Part shown: piece after piece, positions 13,301-25,821 of the stretch | How the letters are laid out: each line of letters opens with the position of its first letter | Position numbering within the stretch: the stretch's first letter is position 1 | NCBI RefSeq assembly: GCF_029784155.1 | Contig: NC_073692.1 | Span: forward strand, 422,902,305-422,966,304 | Source of the DNA: Uranotaenia lowii | Lineage: Eukaryota > Arthropoda > Insecta > Diptera > Culicidae | Reading direction: 5' to 3' | DNA: 64,000 nucleotides | Position numbers and translations under genes: made by a program | Notes under the pieces: model-generated | Seen by the model: the letters and a program-made list of their open reading frames with translations, nothing else | Databases searched by the model: none | What the model was told of the DNA's origin: nothing

Positions 13301-16300
13301 TGTCATTTTTGTCATTTTTGTCATTTTTGTCATTTTTGTCATTTTTGTCATTTTTGTCATTTTTGTCATTTTTGTCATTTTTGTCATTTTTGTCATTTTT
13401 GTCATTTTTGTCATTTTTGTCATTTTTGTCATTTTTGTCATTTTTGTCATTTTTGTCATTTTTGTCATTTTTGTCATTTTTGTCATTTTTGTCATTTTTG
13501 TCATTTTTGTCATTTTTGTCATTTTTGTCATTTTTGTCATTTTTGTCATTTTTGTCATTTTTGTCATTTTTGTCATTTTTGTCATTTTTGTCATTTTTGT
13601 CATTTTTGTCATTTTTGTCATTTTTGTCATTTTTGTCATTTTTGTCATTTTTGTCATTTTTGTCATTTTTGTCATTTTTGTCATTTTTGTCATTTTTGTC
13701 ATTTTTGTCATTTTTGTCATTTTTGTCATTTTTGTCATTTTTGTCATTTTTGTCATTTTTGTCATTTTTGTCATTTTTGTCATTTTTGTCATTTTTGTCA
13801 TTTTTGTCATTTTTGTCATTTTTGTCATTTTTGTCATTTTTGTCATTTTTGTCATTTTTGTCATTTTTGTCATTTTTGTCATTTTTGTCATTTTTGTCAT
13901 TTTTGTCATTTTTGTCATTTTTGTCATTTTTGTCATTTTTGTCATTTTTGTCATTTTTGTCATTTTTGTCATTTTTGTCATTTTTGTCATTTTTGTCATT
14001 TTTGTCATTTTTGTCATTTTTGTCATTTTTGTCATTTTTGTCATTTTTGTCATTTTTGTCATTTTTGTCATTTTTGTCATTTTTGTCATTTTTGTCATTT
14101 TTGTCATTTTTGTCATTTTTGTCATTTTTGTCATTTTTGTCATTTTTGTCATTTTTGTCATTTTTGTCATTTTTGTCATTTTTGTCATTTTTGTCATTTT
14201 TGTCATTTTTGTCATTTTTGTCATTTTTGTCATTTTTGTCATTTTTGTCATTTTTGTCATTTTTGTCATTTTTGTCATTTTTGTCATTTTTGTCATTTTT
14301 GTCATTTTTGTCATTTTTGTCATTTTTGTCATTTTTGTCATTTTTGTCATTTTTGTCATTTTTGTCATTTTTGTCATTTTTGTCATTTTTGTCATTTTTG
14401 TCATTTTTGTCATTTTTGTCATTTTTGTCATTTTTGTCATTTTTGTCATTTTTGTCATTTTTGTCATTTTTGTCATTTTTGTCATTTTTGTCATTTTTGT
14501 CATTTTTGTCATTTTTGTCATTTTTGTCATTTTTGTCATTTTTGTCATTTTTGTCATTTTTGTCATTTTTGTCATTTTTGTCATTTTTGTCATTTTTGTC
14601 ATTTTTGTCATTTTTGTCATTTTTGTCATTTTTGTCATTTTTGTCATTTTTGTCATTTTTGTCATTTTTGTCATTTTTGTCATTTTTGTCATTTTTGTCA
14701 TTTTTGTCATTTTTGTCATTTTTGTCATTTTTGTCATTTTTGTCATTTTTGTCATTTTTGTCATTTTTGTCATTTTTGTCATTTTTGTCATTTTTGTCAT
14801 TTTTGTCATTTTTGTCATTTTTGTCATTTTTGTCATTTTTGTCATTTTTGTCATTTTTGTCATTTTTGTCATTTTTGTCATTTTTGTCATTTTTGTCATT
14901 TTTGTCATTTTTGTCATTTTTGTCATTTTTGTCATTTTTGTCATTTTTGTCATTTTTGTCATTTTTGTCATTTTTGTCATTTTTGTCATTTTTGTCATTT
15001 TTGTCATTTTTGTCATTTTTGTCATTTTTGTCATTTTTGTCATTTTTGTCATTTTTGTCATTTTTGTCATTTTTGTCATTTTTGTCATTTTTGTCATTTT
15101 TGTCATTTTTGTCATTTTTGTCATTTTTGTCATTTTTGTCATTTTTGTCATTTTTGTCATTTTTGTCATTTTTGTCATTTTTGTCATTTTTGTCATTTTT
15201 GTCATTTTTGTCATTTTTGTCATTTTTGTCATTTTTGTCATTTTTGTCATTTTTGTCATTTTTGTCATTTTTGTCATTTTTGTCATTTTTGTCATTTTTG
15301 TCATTTTTGTCATTTTTGTCATTTTTGTCATTTTTGTCATTTTTGTCATTTTTGTCATTTTTGTCATTTTTGTCATTTTTGTCATTTTTGTCATTTTTGT
15401 CATTTTTGTCATTTTTGTCATTTTTGTCATTTTTGTCATTTTTGTCATTTTTGTCATTTTTGTCATTTTTGTCATTTTTGTCATTTTTGTCATTTTTGTC
15501 ATTTTTGTCATTTTTGTCATTTTTGTCATTTTTGTCATTTTTGTCATTTTTGTCATTTTTGTCATTTTTGTCATTTTTGTCATTTTTGTCATTTTTGTCA
15601 TTTTTGTCATTTTTGTCATTTTTGTCATTTTTGTCATTTTTGTCATTTTTGTCATTTTTGTCATTTTTGTCATTTTTGTCATTTTTGTCATTTTTGTCAT
15701 TTTTGTCATTTTTGTCATTTTTGTCATTTTTGTCATTTTTGTCATTTTTGTCATTTTTGTCATTTTTGTCATTTTTGTCATTTTTGTCATTTTTGTCATT
15801 TTTGTCATTTTTGTCATTTTTGTCATTTTTGTCATTTTTGTCATTTTTGTCATTTTTGTCATTTTTGTCATTTTTGTCATTTTTGTCATTTTTGTCATTT
15901 TTGTCATTTTTGTCATTTTTGTCATTTTTGTCATTTTTGTCATTTTTGTCATTTTTGTCATTTTTGTCATTTTTGTCATTTTTGTCATTTTTGTCATTTT
16001 TGTCATTTTTGTCATTTTTGTCATTTTTGTCATTTTTGTCATTTTTGTCATTTTTGTCATTTTTGTCATTTTTGTCATTTTTGTCATTTTTGTCATTTTT
16101 GTCATTTTTGTCATTTTTGTCATTTTTGTCATTTTTGTCATTTTTGTCATTTTTGTCATTTTTGTCATTTTTGTCATTTTTGTCATTTTTGTCATTTTTG
16201 TCATTTTTGTCATTTTTGTCATTTTTGTCATTTTTGTCATTTTTGTCATTTTTGTCATTTTTGTCATTTTTGTCATTTTTGTCATTTTTGTCATTTTTGT

Positions 16301-16774
16301 CATTTTTGTCATTTTTGTCATTTTTGTCATTTTTGTCATTTTTGTCATTTTTGTCATTTTTGTCATTTTTGTCATTTTTGTCATTTTTGTCATTTTTGTC
16401 ATTTTTGTCATTTTTGTCATTTTTGTCATTTTTGTCATTTTTGTCATTTTTGTCATTTTTGTCATTTTTGTCATTTTTGTCATTTTTGTCATTTTTGTCA
16501 TTTTTGTCATTTTTGTCATTTTTGTCATTTTTGTCATTTTTGTCATTTTTGTCATTTTTGTCATTTTTGTCATTTTTGTCATTTTTGTCATTTTTGTCAT
16601 TTTTGTCATTTTTGTCATTTTTGTCATTTTTGTCATTTTTGTCATTTTTGTCATTTTTGTCATTTTTGTCATTTTTGTCATTTTTGTCATTTTTGTCATT
16701 TTTGTCATTTTTGTCATTATTGTCATTATTATTATCACTTTTGTCATATTTGTCATTTTTGTCATTTTTGTCGA
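4370..16774. repeat. 9-bp satellite/minisatellite array, unit ATTTTTGTC
   Basis: About 12.4 kb of head-to-tail ATTTTTGTC (reverse strand GACAAAAAT), interrupted only by a gap of Ns. About 4370-5577 is almost perfect. From about 5578 to 13095 many units are 8 bp (one T short) or 10 bp (one T extra), with rare substitutions. About 13096-16717 is uninterrupted, roughly 400 identical copies. The right edge is sharp: a few irregular units (TCATTATTG, ATTATTATC) and then unique DNA after 16774. The unit is three codons with no stop in any frame, so it reads as endless VIF, CHF or LSF on the plus strand and MTK or NDK on the minus strand. I see no start context, splice signal or non-repeat domain supporting a protein. 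Confidence 0.97.
8308..8807. other. Assembly gap (500 N)
   Basis: Exactly 500 N inside the satellite, with the same unit on both sides (a short irregular TTGTTTGTC on the right). A round length suggests a placeholder rather than a measured size, so the true array length is unknown. Confidence 0.97.
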
Positions 16775-18444
16775 AGCCTAAAAAAAATTATCTTGTATGA
16801 ACCTTCGTAATCTACGATCTATAATAACCGATTGTAATCTAAGTTCAATCTCATAATGGTTTTGATTCGTTATTTTTAGATTTTGCCAGCAAACATTTCA
16901 TTAAAAACGCTTTAAAGTTACTCAAAAATAATCAAGTTTTGTTAGTTTCGAAACAGCTGAATTCATTAAATTGCCCTCAGTTTTTTTTAAAGTATTAGAC
17001 CGAAAAGTAGCAGAAATTAAAGAAGGAGAATTTAGTTGCCTAAAAACCAAGAATAATTTAATGAAAGCTCTGACAAAAAAACGATAAATTATTTTTTCAA
17101 AATTTTTCCATGAATTTACAAAAGATTACCTTTATTTCTTCTATAGAAAGTATATCGATCAAACGAAAGGTTTTTGAGATACACGCATTCGTAACTATCC
17201 CATTTCTAAATGAACTAAGCTTTGATTAAATCAAATTGGATTTAGAAAAAAATCAGCAAAAAACTTTTTAAATAATTTGCCTTTTCTGTACTTACTCTTG
17301 AGATGGTCATAAATATTAGTATATTACAATAATCCGAACCAGACTAGTCACGAGTACACAGATTGATCTTGATGATTTAACTAGAAGTTTGTATTTCCAT
17401 TTTCGTATTGATAAACTTTCTGCGAATAAAATTTAAATGGCTCTGCACAATTGTATCTGACAAGAGGTTTTAAAAACTTTGTACTTTCAATCTTAATACT
17501 TACCTCGGACAGTGAAACAACCATTCGAAACGATCTACAATATCATAAAGAATAAAAATCTAGGAAAATTGTTCGGACTGTTTCAGATTTCACCCCTCAA
17601 GGCGAGTCAACAGACAGAGGATTCATTTTTCATAAATAAATTATAGTTTTATTTTCGTAATTTGTTTCCTTCTTCCGCTCGTGTCATGTTATATTTTCTT
17701 TTAAAATTTTGTAGGATTCCATGTTTAGATCCACTGGCGTTCTTCCACTCACCCACCCATTTCGATTGGCATCCGCAAGCGTATCGCTTGCTGGCATCCG
17801 ACGAACTCGAAAATGGGACGGGCTGGAACTCGTCTTACACACTAAAATAATAATATTATAATAATTATAATAATCAGTAATAATAATAATATTCTTTTTT
17901 ATTTCCTTTGACTTTGTACACAATTCTTCGGCGATTTCTGCTAGTCGATTGGTTTGCAATAGTTTTTGAAATTTTGTTTGCTTGCCTTTTGCCTACGAGT
18001 GGGTTTTAGATTTTCTTACTGTTAAGGTTATGTACAATTATGCGTTTCTTTGTTTCGGTGAATGTGACTTTTGCGATCAGCCAGCACAACACTTCATTCA
18101 TCTTTAATCTAAATTAAAGGAGCGAGTAACGTTGTTCAGTTTTTGTTTTTGTTTTTTGTTTACTGTAATTCTAGTTAATTTGTAATAATTTGAATCTCTT
18201 TTTGTCTTTGTAAGTGGATTTTCTTTTTAAGAGTTTTATTTTGTTTGCTTTGAGTGGTGTGAGTGAATGTGAGATATTACAGTTTTTGTTTTGTTAAGTT
18301 TTGCATTCGTACTAGCAGTTAAGTCGTAAATTTGTTGTCTTGCCTATATTTACAGGAGAATTTCATAGCACTAGGAGTGTATCTTTTCTTGAATCGAAAA
18401 CTGACTGACTATATTTACAGGGTAGGTCTTCTAAGCATATAACT
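16775..18444. other. AT-rich flank between satellite and MITE
   Basis: No gene recognised. About 17700-17840 is more balanced in composition and contains a short hairpin (GCAAGCG-TAT-CGCTTGC). It is followed by an imperfect AAT-rich run at about 17846-17895. From about 17900 to 18420 the plus strand is T-rich, with several reverse-strand AATAAA-like hexamers (for example near 17648 and 18233). These could serve as distal poly(A) signals of the minus-strand Toll transcript, but I cannot assign the 3' end. Confidence 0.4.
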
Positions 18445-18953
18445 TAAGGTTGCCAGAATTTTTTCCACTCCCATCCGGGCCTAGCAATTCCGGGCATTTT
18501 TTCAAAAAAACCTGGCAAAATCCGGGCATGGATTTCAATTTCTCAAATCCAAAAACCGGGCAAAAACCGGGCAATAACCGGGCAAAATTTAGGTGTTATT
18601 ATATATAACAGCAAAGGAAAAATGCAAAAAAAAATTAAATTAATATTTTATTAATTGCAGACTTCCAAAAACTTTTTGGAACACTTAAATATTTAAAGGT
18701 TTTTAAAAGTAAATCAGCGAAATTATTTGAAACAACCGTTGAAAATGTCCATACCGTTAATCGATTTTGCTGAAACATACTCAAAAACTTTGATTTTTTT
18801 TATTGGTTTTTTTGTGGAAATTGTGAAAAAATCCGGGCAATATCCGGACTTTTTTCACGATATCCGGGCAACCGGGCCGGACCGGACTTTCTCGAAATTT
18901 TGCATCAAATATCCGGGCAAACCCGGATAAAACCGGGCAATCTGGCAAGCTTA
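18445..18953 (+). mobile_element. hAT-like MITE, CCGGGCA-rich family, copy 1 (type copy)
   Basis: A 509-bp non-coding element flanked by a perfect 8-bp target duplication ATATAACT (18437-18444 and 18954-18961). Its 13-bp terminal inverted repeats are TAAGGTTGCCAGA on the left and TCTGGCAAGCTTA on the right, one mismatch apart. Both ends carry many copies of a CCGGGCAA motif around an AT-rich core. No transposase is encoded. The 8-bp duplication and the TTGCCA-containing ends point to mobilisation by a hAT-type transposase (inference). Five more copies lie in this window. Confidence 0.88.
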
Positions 18954-18961
18954 ATATAACT

Positions 18962-21429
18962 GGGTTTTCGTTTCTCTTACACTTTAAATTCTGAATTTGT
19001 ATCTGCAATGAGGTAATGAAAAATAATTCAACAAAATAGTTTTATTTTGCGCTCTCCCATCGAGAATTCTTTGAGATTTATTTTTTCCGTTTAGAAACCT
19101 AACATTTCTTTGAACACCCCAATATGGAGGAACTTTTTTTCTTACTTTATTAGTCAAACTGCACTTTTTTCTTGCTATTTGCTACACGTTTCTGATGGGT
19201 AGTTTTTTTTTGTTCAAATGTCTATTTGAATAACCAAATGGTCGAAATTAGCTATCAAACTAATTTGCTGCGGTCGTTAAAAGAATGGAGTTTTCGTGAC
19301 TTCCAGCCCGTTCAGTTTTAGTGGTGATGAAGTTGGACTCTTTAGATCGTTTTTTTTTTTTGTTGTTTTCGTTTTATGGAATTTAAACAAGACAAAAGCC
19401 AAAAATGAGAGAAAAGGGAAAAATCAAATTAACAGGCCAGAACAAGGTGAGAAAATATGTAAATCAATTCAGTTCCGGTGTTGCTGCACTAATTTACGGC
19501 TGCCTTCCTACATGGGCTTTCAGCAACGACGAGGCTTGGCAGAAAGTATTTTTTTCTCTGTTATTCGTTTTTGAGTTTTGTTTTTGTTTTAACATCTTTC
19601 CGTTGGATCGGTAAGTCTGTATGAGTGTGCTCATGTTGCGGTTGTGTTCTTCTGTTTTTATGCTAATTTTGAACGAAAAAAAAATCGAAGAATTCGAACA
19701 CTCAACTTTGTTTTGTATTCTCTGTGGTCTCACACACTCACTTGTTTTCTATCAAATTTCCATATAAAATCACTTAACGTTTTGCGTCGATGGTTATTCT
19801 TATTCTCTGTTTCGTTTACCGTCTGATCTTTCAAAGGGTTTTTTTGTGAATCAGTTTGGCAATTCCTGGGAATAAGGTTGAAATAATACAAGGAATGCTC
19901 ACTCGTGAATTTAGGTTCCGATTGGCTTTGAAATAACGGAAATGCAGATTCTGCAGCTTTTCGTTCCAGAATGAGTACCAAAACGTTATTCAGACAGAAA
20001 AATACACGATGATTGTTTTGGAAATCTTTTGTTGAAAAAATTAAAAAAAACAAGAACCAAAAGATAAAAACTTTTTCAATAAAATTAGCTACGCTGTCGA
20101 TTTACAGGGCCTGCAGCATTTTTTCTCCTGATTAAAACCCGAATTCGTAGATTTACCAAAGAGAAATATCGCAAATGGATTTAAGTTGAGCGTGAAAAAT
20201 CAGACTTATCCAAAAAGGGAGAAAAAATCGATGATTGAAAATAATCAGCTTCAAAGAATGGAAAGAGAAAAAAAATAAAAAAAACACACATATTCAATGC
20301 TGCGGAGCAAGTCGATGAAGAAGAACCTTCAAGCCAAAGCAGCTTTCAATCAACGAAGCTTCTTAGTGCAAGATTGATTCCGAAGAGATTAGAATTGGAG
20401 TTTCTCCACCCCGTCCCTACTCGATTCCCGTTGTTTTGATGCTACATGTTTCTGTGACTAGATTTTTTTTACTTCTCCTAACTCTCTCTCTCTCTCTCTA
20501 TTTGAGTCTCACTTTTCATCCTAATTCCTTTTGTTCGCATTCTTCGATAAATCGCTTTGCTCGGAACAGAATCTATTCTTCTCGGTTGGGAATCTTGGGA
20601 GTTGGTAAAAGAAGAAAAGAACAAGTTGAAAAACGTTGATCTTATTTTCCACACCCATCCATATGTGAGAGATTGAGTGCATTCGCCCGCGTGTGTTTTT
20701 TTCCTTCCTCGCTTTTCAATGTGGTTTAAATGGAACTTTATCTCATGTATCTCATGAGCCAGCCAGTGGGAGACGAAAGAATGGACGCACCGAACGCTTT
20801 AGAATGTCATATTTCACTGTTAAACTGTGTGTATTTTTTTTTTCGTCTATAATCTTTCCCATGCTCGACGTAGTTTTGTTCTGAGATTTCTGTTGTTGTC
20901 TGTTGCTGTTGCTGTGCTAGTTTGTATTTTTTCTCTTTTTTCTTTCACTAAAGGCACTGTTTGGGCTTGTACAGGCGCTAACAATTAAACTGTAGTTTGC
21001 ATTTACATGTGTGCTTCGACACATCGGAAGTAAGTGTTTCTATTGTGTGCAGCATGCTAGTTCGAGGGTTTTCTAAACCAAAAGAAAAAATCGACCTGAA
21101 TACTGATAATAAGAAATACTGTAAAATATGGCGGATTGGACTCGTTTGTCCCGAAGAGCTTCTCTGTCTTCTAACCCTAAAACTGACGGTTGTCTTTCAA
21201 TGATGCTCGTTATTTGCTGTAGCTCTGCTATGAGTGAGATTGATTTTTGATCTGTTAATGCAAGAGTGATGCTGTGTACAGTGCAGTGCGCAATTTGCAA
21301 CTTTAGTGGTATTTTGTTTGGGGTATTATTATGATTTTGTTTCTTCTCTTAAATGGGGATAAGGAATAGTATCTCTGGTTGGCTGCTTCAACGATAAAAA
21401 TAATTAACTAACCTGTATTTAAGTAATCG
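18962..21429. other. Downstream flank / possible 3' UTR of the Toll gene
   Basis: No second gene recognised. It holds T-rich DNA on the plus strand, a (CT)n microsatellite at about 20482-20499, and reverse-strand AATAAA hexamers (for example 19151-19146). The minus-strand Toll transcript must end somewhere in or beyond this stretch. Open frames here are short and show no family resemblance. Confidence 0.4.
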
Positions 21430-24400
21430 TTATGCCCACATGGCTTGTGGCAGTCTTCTATCATTGAAATTGTTCTTGTCCCCACCGAGCGTAGAGTTAG
21501 GGTTGGACTTATCACCTTTCCTATCACCACTACTACTTTCATTGCATCCGTTAAGACAATTGTTCTGTTTCCTACTACTATTGTAACTACTAGCGCTATT
21601 ACTATTCAAGTTGTTCGAAGCACTGGAATTGTTGAAGCCGCCGCTGCTGGGATCATTGTTCTTACCCATGAAAGCCGTCGAAAGGATATTCGGAGGCCCC
21701 CCATTGGGCAAAACCGGAGGCATCCCTGGGTAGGCCCCGGCCACTGCCGCTTGTTGATGATGATGGTTGGACGCCACCGAATGGGAGCACTCGCTGGAGC
21801 CCCGGGACGATGTCGAGTACTTGCTGCTGGAGGTGCACTCGAACGTCTCGCCAGCGATCCGCTCACAGCTGGTCGTGTACGTTTCGTGCGTCGTGTCCAG
21901 CAGACAGTTGGAAGGAACTGCATACTCGTGCTGCCTCTCGGCCTTTCGGCTGAAGTCGTTCAACCGCCTCTCGTGTTGTGTTGTGTTATATTTACTATTA
22001 CTAACCGTATCATAATTATCACAGTTTCTCGGACAGTTTCCGCCGATGGTGGCGTAGCTGTGGCTCTCTAGTCTGGCCTGGCCGGGTGCCGGAAGTGTTC
22101 CTGCTCCACCTACACTTCGCGCCCGTCCAGCCGTGTTGTACTCGTTCGCCGTGGCGTAGATGTTGATGGCCGACCGCTTGTTCAGACAGTTGCTCTTCTT
22201 CACGTGAGGCAACGCGATTCTCAGCTTCTGCCAGAACTTTTTATCGTCCCATTCGATGCAAGTGTTTGTTCGCAAATACAAACGCATATCGGCATCCAAA
22301 TCACGCTGAGGTAAATCTCCGTACAGGATGATAACGAGCTTCCTCCTTCGCTTCAGCACCTCATGTATCGCACCCTTGAACTCAAACCGGGTCCATTCGT
22401 TGTACAAAAAGTTTTTCGAAAGCACCAGAATCGCTCGCTTCGAACTCTCGACTGCTTCCACAATTGTATCGGCAATGTAGGTGTTGATGTTGAAATCGCG
22501 ATAGTGCAAACACAACCGGAATCCGATGTCGTTCTCCAGCGTCGATGCCAGTATCTGATTCACAAAGTGTTCATCCTGCAGCGAATTGATAATGTACGCA
22601 TCGTACAGCCGATCCTTATCAAATTCGTTGACAAAGGTTCCCGACTTGTAGCACAGCGAGCCAAAGCAGCTACTGTGAGCCCACACTTTAAGCTCCTTCC
22701 GATAGCAAAACATTCCGAAGATCAACCCGAAGAATCCAACAAATGCACAAGTGGCCACCAACAACAGTGGCAACATATCTTCGATCTCCTGGGTGTGCAC
22801 AATCGAACTCATGCCCTCGCCACGGAATGTACATTTGGTGCCGTTTTTCTCCTTCAGAATGCTAGTCAGATTGTTATAGATGCAGCTAATGTCATTAGCA
22901 TCAATTATCTTCTCCTGATTCGACTGCAGATAACCACGCAGCTTATTCAGGAAGCCACAATCACAGGTCCACATATTATTAGCCAAAGCTATTTCCACCA
23001 GATAAGGATTAGAACCCAACTGCCACACTTCAAAGCTACTCAACCGATTTCCATCCAAACGTAACACTTCCAGCTTTCTCAGTTCGGAAAACGTATGGTC
23101 TTCGATGTAAGAAATCTTGTTCCCCTGCAGGTACAACTCGCGCAAACTTTCCAACGCACTGAACTCATTTCCGTACAATTTCTGGATATTATTATGCTCC
23201 AGATGTAAAATCGTCAAACGACGCAGTCCAATAAACGTAGTATTATAGATAATCTCAATGTTGGAATGATTAGCATGTAGCACTCTCAAATTCTTCCGTC
23301 CGATAAAACTATGCCCCGAAAGTTCCACCAAATTGTTTCCATCAATCCACACCTCGGTCGTGTCCATGGGAATATTGTTCGGAATGTCCGTATAACCCGC
23401 GGCCGAGCACTCCACTATATTGGTCGACCAACTGTTATCGTGATAGCACTGACAGTTATTCGGACAAGTCATCTCACAATCACACGCGTCAAATTCACAA
23501 CAATGGCACAGCGCAAAGCAGTGCGTATTGTAGCTGCACAGGAAATGTTTTGGCTCCGCTTCAATCAGCGAAATGAACGCCCTCTCGCGATTATGCATCA
23601 ACCGGCAGTACACCGTCTCGATGTCATTAATGGTCGGATACTGCCGGGAAGTCACATGATTAATCTTCTGCAGCCAGTCGATGTTACAATCGCACACAAA
23701 CGGATTACCGCCGATGTAAAACTCCGGCAGCTGCTTATCCTCCGGAACCGGTTGCAGCCGAAGAGCTTTAATGTCTAAACCGGTCAGCTGATTTGCGTAC
23801 AAATCCACCCGAGTAAGGTTGGTTTTGTGGATGAAGCTGTGCGGTTCCACGTGCACAATCTGATTATCATTCAAGAACAAAAATTCGATGCTGTTCGGAA
23901 TCGAGCCCGGTGTCACTTTTGTCAACCGGTTAAAGCTGGCATCCAAAGTCTGCAAGAACAGTTGATTGTCCAACCCGTAACGATTGCTAATCTCAGCCAG
24001 CTCGTTTTTGTGCAAATCTAGCCACTGCAGGTGGGTTGGGATTTGAGAATAATCAAAATGTTCCAGCCGATTGTCGGAGATGTTGAGCCACACCAGATTG
24101 GGCATTCCGGAAAACAAACCATCGACATCGGTCAACTGATTTCCATCCAATCGAATCGCCTGAACGCTGACGGCCGCCTCGAAAGCTCCTTTTTCAATCA
24201 GTTGAATTTTATTGCGGGCCAAGTTGAGAATTTGCAGACTCGGCAGATCCTTAAAGGCTTTTCGGGTAATGTTCTCGATTTGATTGCTAATCAATCGCAG
24301 CCCGTACAGATTGTTCATTCCTCGGAATCCGGGTTCTTCAATAACCGTGATTGAGTTCTCTCCGAGGTCAACCGTTCTTAGGAGTCGCATATCTTTCAAG

Positions 24401-25821
24401 GCCAATGGAACCTGAGTTAGCTCATTTCCATTGAGGTTCAAATCCTGCAAGGAGCTGCAATTGCGGAACGCCTCCGGGTGAACTCCGGTCAACGCATTGT
24501 TGTCCAAAGACAGCAGCGACAATGCGTACAGCCCATTCAGAGAGTAAGCATCCAGGTATTTGATTTTGTTGTGCGATAGCAACAATGTGTGCAGATTGTT
24601 CATTGGGGAAAATGTGTCAGCGGCAATCACATCCAGTTGATTGTGACGCAAATTTAGGATTTGCAGGGTGTACAGGTCGGAGAAAATTTCCGACTCTAGT
24701 TTTGTGATTTTGTTGTTTGCCAAGTTTAGCAGGACCAAACGGATAAGCCCGGAGAATGTGTCCCGGTTGACCCAAGCTGATGTGAGCTGATTCATCGAGA
24801 GATCCAGTGCTTGCAGTTGCTCCAGTTTCGAGAACAATCCGGGCGAAAGCACGCTGATGGAGTTGTTCTGCAGATAAATTTCCTGGATTGATTGAGCTGG
24901 ATCCTTGAAGAGATCTGTGGGAAGAGCAACGATTTTATTCGAGCTCAAATCCAAGATTTGCAGTTCTTTCAACCCATTCAGGGCCTTATCACCAACCATT
25001 GATATTTCGTTATCGTGAATTTTGAGCAGCTTCAATCGCTTGAGCGTGCCAAATCCACTGGCCGGCAGAAGGACGAAATGATTTTTCGACACGTCCAAGT
25101 CTTCCAGATCCAAGTTGCAGCTAACGGTGCTGTTAGCTCCACTTTCATCCTTAACGATTGGCTTCTCCCGAAATCCAAGATCGTTGACGTCCTGCAGCCG
25201 GTTGGAGCTGATGTTCAATGACCTGAGCCCATTCAGCGAGCAGAATAAATGATCCGGCAGTGACCAGATGTTGTTCATGCTAAGATCCAGTTGTTCGATG
25301 TTTTTCGTGTGCACAAACACCTCCGGCTCGATTTCCAGGTTCAGTTCCGGCCAGTTGATGTTGTGCGTCCTTAAGGAGAAATTTCGCAAATCACTCAATC
25401 CCGACAGCACGTCGTTACCGAACTTTGCAATTTTGCAAAACTCCAACGAGAGCCCCTTCAACCGCATCAGATGGGCGAACGATTTGGGCTGCAACTTGCT
25501 ACGGGCCATCACGGCCTCGTTACAAATAACCGTGAGTGAGCTCGTATGCTCTGAGGGTATCACACTAAAGTTTGTGTTGTCGAATTCACTGTTTACAGTT
25601 CTTAGATTACATACTAGGTCTACCCCGTCTTCCGGGGTCACGCGATAGGTGCAATCATCCGGAGCGTCGTACCGCAGATTGGACTCAACCGGGCTGGTCG
25701 GATAATACCGGGCCTCGGCCGAGTCATACTGAAGGCTATAGTTGACCTGAACCGACAGCAAAAACATCAGCAACAGTGCTGGTAGTGCCACCAGTTCGGT
25801 ATTGCGAGTAATGAGACTCAT
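21430..25821 (-). CDS. Toll-7: Toll-7/18-wheeler-type Toll receptor
   Basis: A single uninterrupted frame of 1463 residues. Type I plasma-membrane receptor: signal peptide (about 1-29), an ectodomain with about 23 leucine-rich repeats up to residue 700, a cysteine-rich C-cap ([12 protein letters not shown], from about 703), a second N-cap (CPNNCQC, about 780), about 6 more repeats and a second C-cap (MWTCDCGF, about 948). One membrane span follows at about 1014-1037, then a TIR domain at about 1066-1206 and a Ser/Asn/Gly-rich tail to 1463. The multiple cysteine-cluster ectodomain and the TIR segment [18 protein letters not shown] fit the Toll-7/18w branch rather than Toll-6 or Tollo (family knowledge). 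In flies this branch acts in epithelial cell rearrangement and has been linked to antiviral defence. I chose the ATG at 25821 because its upstream context is AAAA and it directly precedes the signal peptide. The frame extends seven codons further upstream only to a TTG. Stop TAA is at 21432-21430. TIR box 1 reads YDAYIINS. Toll-7 versus 18w is not settled. Confidence 0.95.
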   Translation of the reverse strand: MSLITRNTELVALPALLLMFLLSVQVNYSLQYDSAEARYYPTSPVESNLRYDAPDDCTYRVTPEDGVDLVCNLRTVNSEFDNTNFSVIPSEHTSSLTVICNEAVMARSKLQPKSFAHLMRLKGLSLEFCKIAKFGNDVLSGLSDLRNFSLRTHNINWPELNLEIEPEVFVHTKNIEQLDLSMNNIWSLPDHLFCSLNGLRSLNISSNRLQDVNDLGFREKPIVKDESGANSTVSCNLDLEDLDVSKNHFVLLPASGFGTLKRLKLLKIHDNEISMVGDKALNGLKELQILDLSSNKIVALPTDLFKDPAQSIQEIYLQNNSISVLSPGLFSKLEQLQALDLSMNQLTSAWVNRDTFSGLIRLVLLNLANNKITKLESEIFSDLYTLQILNLRHNQLDVIAADTFSPMNNLHTLLLSHNKIKYLDAYSLNGLYALSLLSLDNNALTGVHPEAFRNCSSLQDLNLNGNELTQVPLALKDMRLLRTVDLGENSITVIEEPGFRGMNNLYGLRLISNQIENITRKAFKDLPSLQILNLARNKIQLIEKGAFEAAVSVQAIRLDGNQLTDVDGLFSGMPNLVWLNISDNRLEHFDYSQIPTHLQWLDLHKNELAEISNRYGLDNQLFLQTLDASFNRLTKVTPGSIPNSIEFLFLNDNQIVHVEPHSFIHKTNLTRVDLYANQLTGLDIKALRLQPVPEDKQLPEFYIGGNPFVCDCNIDWLQKINHVTSRQYPTINDIETVYCRLMHNRERAFISLIEAEPKHFLCSYNTHCFALCHCCEFDACDCEMTCPNNCQCYHDNSWSTNIVECSAAGYTDIPNNIPMDTTEVWIDGNNLVELSGHSFIGRKNLRVLHANHSNIEIIYNTTFIGLRRLTILHLEHNNIQKLYGNEFSALESLRELYLQGNKISYIEDHTFSELRKLEVLRLDGNRLSSFEVWQLGSNPYLVEIALANNMWTCDCGFLNKLRGYLQSNQEKIIDANDISCIYNNLTSILKEKNGTKCTFRGEGMSSIVHTQEIEDMLPLLLVATCAFVGFFGLIFGMFCYRKELKVWAHSSCFGSLCYKSGTFVNEFDKDRLYDAYIINSLQDEHFVNQILASTLENDIGFRLCLHYRDFNINTYIADTIVEAVESSKRAILVLSKNFLYNEWTRFEFKGAIHEVLKRRRKLVIILYGDLPQRDLDADMRLYLRTNTCIEWDDKKFWQKLRIALPHVKKSNCLNKRSAINIYATANEYNTAGRARSVGGAGTLPAPGQARLESHSYATIGGNCPRNCDNYDTVSNSKYNTTQHERRLNDFSRKAERQHEYAVPSNCLLDTTHETYTTSCERIAGETFECTSSSKYSTSSRGSSECSHSVASNHHHQQAAVAGAYPGMPPVLPNGGPPNILSTAFMGKNNDPSSGGFNNSSASNNLNSNSASSYNSSRKQNNCLNGCNESSSGDRKGDKSNPNSTLGGDKNNFNDRRLPQAMWA

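Noticed and set aside
4370..16774. CRISPR array
   Set aside because: The unit is 9 bp with no spacers, and the DNA is eukaryotic in character.
4080..16810. Open frames of more than 3900 codons across the satellite (VIF/CHF/LSF plus strand, MTK/NDK minus strand)
   Set aside because: They follow from a 9-bp unit with no stop codon. There is no non-repeat domain, and frames switch at every one-base indel.
17770..17800. microRNA precursor at the GCAAGCG/CGCTTGC hairpin
   Set aside because: The stem is only 7 bp with a 3-base loop and cannot be extended to precursor length.
21445..25648. Plus-strand open frames within the Toll gene (up to 233 codons)
   Set aside because: Antisense shadows of the long minus-strand gene with no domain resemblance.
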